From Nanohaloarchaea archaeon PL-Br10_U2g16 (GTDB lineage Archaea > Nanohalarchaeota > Nanosalinia > Nanosalinales > Nanosalinaceae), in assembly GCA_001563995.1 (NCBI GenBank), contig LKMV01000029.1, positions 1-8,561 of the forward strand: 8,561 nt of DNA, written 5' to 3'. Position 1 is the first letter of the stretch. The number at the start of each line of letters is the position of its first letter. Position numbers and translations under genes: made by a program. Shown piece after piece: positions 1 through 5,283 of the stretch. A model generated the notes under the pieces. It ran no database searches. It had not been told where the DNA came from and saw only the letters and a program-made list of their open reading frames with translations.

Positions 1-153
1 GTCTTCTTAGTAGTTGTACTAGCTGTTATGAACCTTTTAGGCGGAAATATCGCAGGTTTCTCTATCGAAAACCTTATGTGGCTTGGCGTACATATAATAA
101 TTCCGGGCCTAAATGCCTTATTTGTCGTTTTCCTGGCGCTAGCGGTGGACTAA
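1..153 (+). CDS. C-terminal end of a membrane protein, probably a TadC/PilC-type pilus platform protein (5' partial)
   Basis: Frame 1 is open from the window edge to a TAA at 151-153 and gives the last 50 residues of a protein. They are very hydrophobic, with two likely membrane segments (about residues 1-15 and 28-49) separated by a short loop, and end in VVFLALAVD. The next gene starts one base after the stop, so the two are almost certainly co-transcribed. Archaeal type IV pilus and archaellum loci commonly carry T2SSF (TadC/FlaJ) proteins in pairs or as two-domain proteins, so this is likely the first of a pair with the downstream platform protein. That identity is inferred from position and hydrophobicity only; no diagnostic T2SSF cytoplasmic motif lies in the visible part. 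It could be another integral membrane protein. Confidence 0.65.
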   Translation, partial: VFLVVVLAVMNLLGGNIAGFSIENLMWLGVHIIIPGLNALFVVFLALAVD

Positions 154-154
154 A

Positions 155-1378
155 ATGAAGAAAAAGAACACACTAAAGATAAAGAACTTTTGGAGGAAAA
201 ATGAGAAGCTCATACTAATGATAGTTGGTTCTTTCCTCCTAGGAACAATGATAGCAGGACTCAACTATCTGAACCACCAGGACACCCAGCTGAAGTATCA
301 GTCTGATGTATCGGAAGACATTCCTTTTGACCAGCCGGCAGAGTTTGAGTTTGTAATCGAAGAACCAGAGCTTGCATCCGGAACATCGATAATACTGGAG
401 ATGCGTGGAGCCGAAGAAGACTCTGCTGTAGATGTCTTCCTGAACGGTCAGGAGGTTTCCAGCTTCTCAGGTGAGAGAAGGCTAATCCAGGTAGACTCCA
501 GCATTCTGAACACCGAGAACACCGTCAGAATAGAGAAGTCTGAACAGCTTGATGACGATCCGAGGCTTGAGCGAGCCGAAGTGACCTCAACGACAAACTT
601 TGAGGACCTGATGTTTGTTATACTGAACTTTGGATCTATGATGTTGATTGCTGCACCTATTATGTGGGTGAAGTACAGTCAGTTCCAGAGGAGAAAGGAG
701 ATGGAGGAGAAGTTCCCCGAGTTCTTACGCGATATCCTTGAAGGAACCCGTGCCGGTATGTCACTTCCTCAGGCAATACAGAACTCTGAGACAGGTAGCT
801 ACGGTGCCTTAGATGAAAAAGTGGATAAACTCAGCGCCCAGCTTGACTGGGGTATACCGTTTAAGGACGCTCTACAGAACTTCTCAACCGAGACCAGATC
901 AAAAGTGATACAACAGAGCGTAGATACAATAATTCAGGCTTACAGCTCAGGAGGAGATATTGAAGATGTATTAGAATCTGTAGGAGACAATATAAGAACA
1001 ATTAAAGAGCTGAAAGAGCAGAGAGAGTCCCAGCTCTACAGCGAGATGATAACCGGATACATCGTATTCTTCATATTTATCGGCATCCTGATAGCTCTGA
1101 CCAACTTTCTACTCCCAAACCTTGCCGATGCACAGTCACAGCTTACAGGCGGTGGCGGAGCAGCCGGTTTCAACCCTCTAGGAGGGGCAGGAGGCGGCAC
1201 AAGCCTTGAGGAGAACATCAGTCTGTACGAAAGCTGGTTCAGCCGACTAGTATACATACAAGCACTGTTCTCAGGACTTATAATCGGAAAACTGTCCGAA
1301 GGAGAGCTTAAAGCAGGTCTAAAACATACAGCAATCCTGTTTGCAGTAGGATATCTTGCTGTCACCTTCTTCCTCTGA
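155..1378 (+). CDS. Type II/IV secretion system F family protein (TadC/FlaJ-like pilus assembly platform) with an N-terminal extracellular domain
   Basis: This 407-residue protein is a polytopic platform of the kind that couples an assembly ATPase to pilin insertion in the membrane. The predicted layout is TM1 at about 18-38, a soluble acidic segment at 40-150, TM2 at 152-172, a cytoplasmic T2SSF domain at about 185-298, TM3 at 299-320, a Gly-rich loop at 331-349 and two more helices at 363-380 and 389-407. The T2SSF domain has the family pattern FPEFLRDILEG-TRAGMSLPQAI, then WGIPFKDAL and a QAYSSGGDIEDVL stretch; the C-terminal GKLSEGELKAGLKH is also TadC/FlaJ-like. The start follows the upstream stop by one base and has a GGTGG Shine-Dalgarno-like sequence at 144-148. 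The 40-150 segment is predicted beta-rich (DVFLNGQEV, then an N-T-V-R-I strand) and is not part of a standard T2SSF protein. No ATPase gene is visible; it may lie upstream of the window. Confidence 0.88.
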   Translation: MKKKNTLKIKNFWRKNEKLILMIVGSFLLGTMIAGLNYLNHQDTQLKYQSDVSEDIPFDQPAEFEFVIEEPELASGTSIILEMRGAEEDSAVDVFLNGQEVSSFSGERRLIQVDSSILNTENTVRIEKSEQLDDDPRLERAEVTSTTNFEDLMFVILNFGSMMLIAAPIMWVKYSQFQRRKEMEEKFPEFLRDILEGTRAGMSLPQAIQNSETGSYGALDEKVDKLSAQLDWGIPFKDALQNFSTETRSKVIQQSVDTIIQAYSSGGDIEDVLESVGDNIRTIKELKEQRESQLYSEMITGYIVFFIFIGILIALTNFLLPNLADAQSQLTGGGGAAGFNPLGGAGGGTSLEENISLYESWFSRLVYIQALFSGLIIGKLSEGELKAGLKHTAILFAVGYLAVTFFL

Positions 1379-1380
1379 CC

Positions 1381-1388
1381 TTTAAATA
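1381..1388 (+). promoter_or_regulatory. TATA box for the pilin pair
   Basis: TTTAAATA is a full match to the archaeal TATA consensus. Its centre lies about 27 bases before the ATG at 1411, which predicts transcription starting at or next to the start codon, so the pilin mRNA is probably leaderless. It lets the pilins be expressed separately from, and probably more strongly than, the upstream platform gene. Confidence 0.8.
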
Positions 1389-1410
1389 AAAGAGACAACA
1401 ATTAATTATT

Positions 1411-1833
1411 ATGAATAAAAAAGGAATCAGCCCAATAATTGCGGCAGTACTACTTCTAGCCGTTACGGTCTCTGTAGTGGCGATCTTTTCAGGATGGGCG
1501 CCCTCATTGGCACAGACTATTACACAGGAGACAACAAACTCTACAATCGAGACGCTTGAATGTGAAGATGCATCAGTAGAGATAGAGTCGGCTTTCCATG
1601 ACGGTGAAGACCTTATAGCGACAGTTAGAAACACCGATAGAGCAGATCTACCTGAGTTAACAGTTGCTGCTTTCAATGAAAATAATCAAGTGACCAAACA
1701 AAACACAGTAAACCTTTCAGCCGGAGAGCTTGACGATGTAGAGATAGAGAACGTAGAAGAACCAGCATACATACAGGCTTTCTCTCAAAACTGCCCGAAC
1801 GTACAGCATGAGCTGAATGATATAACTCTATGA
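1411..1833 (+). CDS. Archaeal type IV pilin-like protein 1 (class III signal peptide)
   Basis: This 140-residue protein has the signature of archaeal pilins: a short basic leader MNKKG, then ISPIIAAVLLLAV, a roughly 20-residue hydrophobic helix that would form the pilus core. Processing by an archaeal prepilin peptidase (PibD/FlaK type) is expected after Gly5. After the helix comes a GWAPSLA motif, then an acidic, beta-rich head. The only cysteines are Cys51, just after the helix region, and Cys128, near the C-terminus; they could form a disulfide closing the head. The start is fixed by the leader peptide and by the TATA box about 27 bases upstream. The stop overlaps the next pilin gene in an ATGA junction. 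Which pilin is major or minor cannot be told from the sequence. Confidence 0.88.
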   Translation: MNKKGISPIIAAVLLLAVTVSVVAIFSGWAPSLAQTITQETTNSTIETLECEDASVEIESAFHDGEDLIATVRNTDRADLPELTVAAFNENNQVTKQNTVNLSAGELDDVEIENVEEPAYIQAFSQNCPNVQHELNDITL

Positions 1834-2258
1834 AAGGGATATCACAGGTAATATCAGCAGTGATGATTCTAGCGGTAGCTGTATCTGTATCCGCGATATA
1901 CCTCGAATGGGCTCCGGATCTAGCTGAGAGAGCCACAGGGGAAGTAGCCGATCAGTCCTCCGATCAAATAAAATGTGATAACGCAGGAATATTTTTGAGC
2001 GAGGCGGAGTATGTTCAGACAGCTAACCGGCTTGATGTATGGATAGAGAACACCGGAACCATAGCTTTTGAAGACGACGTAACCGTTTCATCACTGAAGG
2101 ATTCTTCAGTTCAACAACAGACAACCATATCCCTCTTAGAAGTAGATGAAGAACAGCTAGTGGAGCTCAGGGTTGAGGAAATGCCAGACTCTGTAGCTTA
2201 TTCAAGCCAAGAATGTCCGGAGGTAGGAAGCTCTACCGATAATATTCAGATTAGCTGA
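1830..2258 (+). CDS. Archaeal type IV pilin-like protein 2 (class III signal peptide)
   Basis: This 142-residue protein is a paralogue of the preceding pilin. The leader is only MKG, followed by ISQVISAVMILAVAVSV; cleavage is expected after Gly3. The EWAPDLA motif after the helix matches GWAPSLA in pilin 1. Cys49 and Cys129 sit at positions equivalent to the pilin 1 pair, yet the rest of the head has diverged. Its ATG overlaps the upstream TGA by four bases in an ATGA junction and no strong Shine-Dalgarno sequence is visible, so translation is probably coupled. The two proteins may be co-polymerised subunits, or a major and a minor pilin. The TGA stop directly abuts the stop codon of the convergent gene. 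Confidence 0.88.
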   Translation: MKGISQVISAVMILAVAVSVSAIYLEWAPDLAERATGEVADQSSDQIKCDNAGIFLSEAEYVQTANRLDVWIENTGTIAFEDDVTVSSLKDSSVQQQTTISLLEVDEEQLVELRVEEMPDSVAYSSQECPEVGSSTDNIQIS

Positions 2259-2750
2259 TTAACAGAGAGATCCAAGACAGTCTAAATCTTCCATACTCAG
2301 CTCTTCATCTCCTACGCTGTCTGATTGTAGTTCCTGTTCGCCAACCGAGTCAGGTGAAATCTGTTGACCATCGACTATATTTTCTCCAGTTATATTATTA
2401 GGACTTAACTCACCTCTGGGAATATCGATATCACCTTCAGAGTCTATTTCTATTATCGATAGATCTTCTTCACCGTCCCTGTAATCAACGAAAGCCCATT
2501 CCGTTCCAAAGCTGGTATCGAGATACATGTTATTGTTGCTGCCTCTAATTGTGTGAGGACCCACTCTCATTCCCTCACTCATGTCAACCTCTCCTACGTC
2601 ATCAGCAGCCTGACCTTCAAAGTCTAAGTCATTTCCTTCAGGAAAAATCTCAGCAAACCCATGACTCTGCACATTAGACTGAGTAGCACCTAAAGCTAAG
2701 ACTGAAACGGAAAATAGTAGAACAGTTAAAATCTTCTGTAGACCATCCAT
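2259..2750 (-). CDS. Secreted mini-fibre: tail-fibre-like head domain with a Cys-terminated tail
   Basis: This 163-residue protein starts with MDGLQKILTVLLFSVSVLALG, a Sec-type signal peptide likely cleaved near residues 21-22. Residues 23-113 are almost the same as the first part of the 507-residue fibre (QSNVQSHGFAEIFPEG, EWAFVD, EEDLSIIEIDSEGDIDIPRG). Residues 117-151 are a short repeat of tail-fibre type (TGENIVDGQQISPDSVGEQEL, then SDSVGDEEL). The protein ends DCLGSLC, with both of its cysteines in the last six residues. An in-frame ATG seven codons earlier (2771) exists, but the start at 2750 is better: it aligns exactly with the paralogue's start and lies 28 bases from a TATA box, which would nearly overlap the earlier codon. 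Function is unknown; a surface or pilus-associated adhesin, or a short competitor subunit of the long fibres, is inferred. Confidence 0.82.
   Translation of the reverse strand: MDGLQKILTVLLFSVSVLALGATQSNVQSHGFAEIFPEGNDLDFEGQAADDVGEVDMSEGMRVGPHTIRGSNNNMYLDTSFGTEWAFVDYRDGEEDLSIIEIDSEGDIDIPRGELSPNNITGENIVDGQQISPDSVGEQELQSDSVGDEELSMEDLDCLGSLC
2413..2696 (-). repeat. Dispersed direct repeat, copy A (fibre head module)
   Basis: This 284 bp stretch matches 6462-6745 without gaps on the same strand. The first 62 bp (2413-2474) and the last 44 bp (2653-2696) are identical to the other copy, including synonymous positions, while the middle is clearly diverged. It encodes the shared N-terminal domain of the mini-fibre and the 507-residue fibre. 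Confidence 0.9.
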
Positions 2751-2774
2751 TAATTTATGGTTGCCAGACACGAC

Positions 2775-2782
2775 ATATAAAA
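2775..2782 (-). promoter_or_regulatory. TATA box for the mini-fibre gene
   Basis: Read on the minus strand this is TTTTATAT, centred 28 bases before the ATG at 2750. The distance equals that for the 507-residue paralogue, which supports a leaderless mRNA and the chosen start. The 100-base gap holding it (2751-2850) otherwise shows no clear terminator for the upstream fibre gene. Confidence 0.65.
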
Positions 2783-2850
2783 TTAATTCTTGCTATAAAC
2801 GACGGAAAATATCTCTATAATCACAGATCTAAGTTTATTCCTTGATATAA

Positions 2851-5283
2851 CTAGCACTCATCCCCTATACAGCCAGCATTGTCAATATTATTATTGTTCA
2901 TATTGAGATCTGAATCAGCAGGCGAAATATCACTGACATCTGTTCCAGATCTTATAGTATCACCATCTACGTTAAACTGTTCATCACCTGTATCATAGGC
3001 AATATATGAACCGTCCGCATTATCTAAGTCTACGTTACGAACATTTCCTAAGTTGACATCGCTGCTAGAAACATCCGATTGATCTATATCTAGATCAGCC
3101 CAATCGCTACCATGTATGTGTTCTGTAACCCTCATATCTCCAGAGACATCGAGCTTATGAGAAGGCGAGTTTGTACTTATTCCTATCCTATTGGTATCGC
3201 TGTCATCAGATCGGGCAGTGAGGATTTCTTCAGCTTCAGAATCCGGTTCATCGTTAGCTAACCAAATTCCGAACGATGGATCTCCTGCATTGTTATCATT
3301 TCTATATCCGCCTATAAAAGCTCCATGGTTATCAGATGTAGATGATCTCCAATATATAGACCCTGGAGCATCCAGATTATCATCGTCATTACCATAGACA
3401 GACTGAATTTGCGTGTAGCGTCTAATCTCTCCTTCTGGGCCTTGTGCAGGAAATTGTAGTGAACCCTCTCCATCACTGTCTAACTCCAGATCGCCTGTCA
3501 TTCTATCTGAATCCCTGTTAACGTAACGGTTATCGACATCACCCGTGTCTAATTCGGTCTCCCCAACAGCATTACTCTCGATCTCAGATGATGAAACTGA
3601 ATTTAATCCTGCTAATTCTCCACTGTCAGATATATCGGATAAACTATGATCATGGCTTAAAGATGTAGTATCAGAAACTGTTCCTCCGTCCTCACCGGTA
3701 ACCTCTACCTCTAAAGTTCCGTCGCCGCTACCAGAAACTGATACAGAGCCTACGCCGCCATCAATATCATCCTGGCTAATATCAAGGTTATCCCAGTCCA
3801 AGCTGTAAAAATCAGTTTCATCCAGCTGGCCGCTATCTATCTCACTTACATCTATATTTAATGTATCACCTAAATCAACAGTACCTCCACCAGACAAGCC
3901 GGTACCTGCGTTGATAGACACCTCATCGTTTACTAACTCATTGTTAGTTATGGCCCCACTTGGAAGATCTACCGATCCTGAAGCATCAATATCTTGAGTA
4001 TAAAGGCTTGACCATCGAGCTGCAGAATCCCCTAAGACAAACATAGAGTCGCTTTCAGGTATTATATCGCCTTCAATTTCTTGAGCATTAGCAACCTCGA
4101 CATCGCCAGGGAAAATCAAGCTACCACCGAACATAACATCGCCGTCACTGTTTACAGAGAATCCTGTACCATCTGTTCCATCGCTCCCTCCTGCAACATC
4201 TAGATTATCCAGATCCAAGTTAGTGTTCTGTACTACATCCTCATCCAATACCCCATCCGTAGTTAAGGCTGATGCATCTCTCCAGAATACATCCCATGTC
4301 TCAGGGTCTGTACCGTCATAGGTAGCTCCATCAAGACCTTCTCCAGGGCTCAAATCGTTTAAATCTACATCTGAAGGATCCACATCCGCTTGATCCATAG
4401 CTACATCAGTCCAATCAATATTACTAGGATCTACATGTATAGTTGCTGAATCTCCAAGAGAAACTTCTCCGCCGCCGGTTAGGAAATCACCAGCATTATA
4501 ATCAACAGTATCTTCAATTATCTGGCCATCAGAGTCCAGGTCATCTGCTCCTGAAAAATCTACTATGTTACCCAAGGTATCCAGATCGTTTGCATCTAAC
4601 TCGAGCTGATCTCCTGTTATGGTTATACCGTCGCCTGTCTGTACATCAAGCTCTTGATCCGTTCCATCCCAGTTTAGGGCCAATCCATCCATTGAAGACT
4701 GCGCAATATTTTCAACGTTTCCAAGGCTTACATCAGAACTAGAGACATCACTCTGGTCTATACCGAGATCACTCCAGCTTAAAGTACTTCCATCTACATT
4801 AATCGTCGATGTTTCGCCTAGAACGAGGGAAGAGCTATCTAAATCTATGTGTTCTCCTTCATTTACAGTAATCGAGTCATGCTCTAATGCTCCTACAGGG
4901 ACAAATCCTTGGTCGCCGTCATATATTACCGTACCGGTATCCTCAATATTTGCACCTTCAAGGTCGATATCTATTCCGCTTGCATCAGCTCCCTCAACTA
5001 GAACCTCTTCCAAATTCTGTACAGCTTCCTCTTCAGAGTCCTGAACCTCATCCAGAACCCAACCTCTAGTTGCAGCATCACTTGCAACGTCAGGATCTTG
5101 TACATCTGTTATTCTATCCTGACCCATACTCAGTTGATCTTCCGGGATAATTACCTGACCAGTGTCTCCTTCTACTACAAAAAGATTTTTTTCAGCCGAG
5201 TCCTCTACAACAAAGTCATTAGCTGATACAAAAGAAGCTAACAGTAGCAGAACGGCTAAAACTGTTAAAATCTTTCTAGCCAA
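2851..5283 (-). CDS. Large secreted fibre protein with phage tail-fibre-like modules
   Basis: This 810-residue acidic protein has a clear signal peptide (MARKILTVLAVLLLLASFVSA, cleavage likely after Ala21). Modules seen in many phage tail fibres follow in order: RITDVQDPDVASDAAT (57-72) and LEEVLVEGADASG (91-103); SDVSLGNVEN (183-192); LTGGGEVSLGDSATIHVD (268-285); a LSPGEG-to-LGDSAARW region shared with the 507 protein (311-424); GLSGGGTVDLGDTLNID (462-478); NRYVNRDSDRMTGDLEL (585-601); GISTNSPSHKLDVSGD (701-716); SDVNLGNVRN (741-750). It ends GCIGDEC and has no other cysteine. No C-terminal S74 auto-peptidase is present. The start is a TTG at 5281-5283, supported by the signal peptide and a strong Shine-Dalgarno sequence. 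It overlaps the 507 gene by 8 bases, so the two form an operon. A trimeric, beta-rich surface fibre or adhesin is inferred; there is no sign of a virion. Confidence 0.87.
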   Translation of the reverse strand: MARKILTVLAVLLLLASFVSANDFVVEDSAEKNLFVVEGDTGQVIIPEDQLSMGQDRITDVQDPDVASDAATRGWVLDEVQDSEEEAVQNLEEVLVEGADASGIDIDLEGANIEDTGTVIYDGDQGFVPVGALEHDSITVNEGEHIDLDSSSLVLGETSTINVDGSTLSWSDLGIDQSDVSSSDVSLGNVENIAQSSMDGLALNWDGTDQELDVQTGDGITITGDQLELDANDLDTLGNIVDFSGADDLDSDGQIIEDTVDYNAGDFLTGGGEVSLGDSATIHVDPSNIDWTDVAMDQADVDPSDVDLNDLSPGEGLDGATYDGTDPETWDVFWRDASALTTDGVLDEDVVQNTNLDLDNLDVAGGSDGTDGTGFSVNSDGDVMFGGSLIFPGDVEVANAQEIEGDIIPESDSMFVLGDSAARWSSLYTQDIDASGSVDLPSGAITNNELVNDEVSINAGTGLSGGGTVDLGDTLNIDVSEIDSGQLDETDFYSLDWDNLDISQDDIDGGVGSVSVSGSGDGTLEVEVTGEDGGTVSDTTSLSHDHSLSDISDSGELAGLNSVSSSEIESNAVGETELDTGDVDNRYVNRDSDRMTGDLELDSDGEGSLQFPAQGPEGEIRRYTQIQSVYGNDDDNLDAPGSIYWRSSTSDNHGAFIGGYRNDNNAGDPSFGIWLANDEPDSEAEEILTARSDDSDTNRIGISTNSPSHKLDVSGDMRVTEHIHGSDWADLDIDQSDVSSSDVNLGNVRNVDLDNADGSYIAYDTGDEQFNVDGDTIRSGTDVSDISPADSDLNMNNNNIDNAGCIGDEC

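Noticed and set aside
1036..1401. Long open frames antisense to the platform gene, the fibres (for example 4443-4742, 6027-6209) and the Cys-repeat gene (6902-7225)
   Set aside because: Their products have basic or Ser/Pro-rich compositions unlike the acidic proteins here, and lack promoters; they are by-products of the codon use of the real genes.
2751..2771. An in-frame ATG at 2771 that would lengthen the mini-fibre by seven residues
   Set aside because: The extension would put the TATA box 4-11 bases before the start and adds a polar leader absent from the 507 paralogue, whose first 30 residues align from the ATG at 2750.
2851..3200. A C-terminal peptidase S74 (intramolecular chaperone) domain on the 810 protein after the kLDVsGD motif
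   Set aside because: Only about 95 residues follow the motif; they consist of further fibre repeats and the Cys ending, with no room for the S74 fold and no visible catalytic Ser-Lys region.
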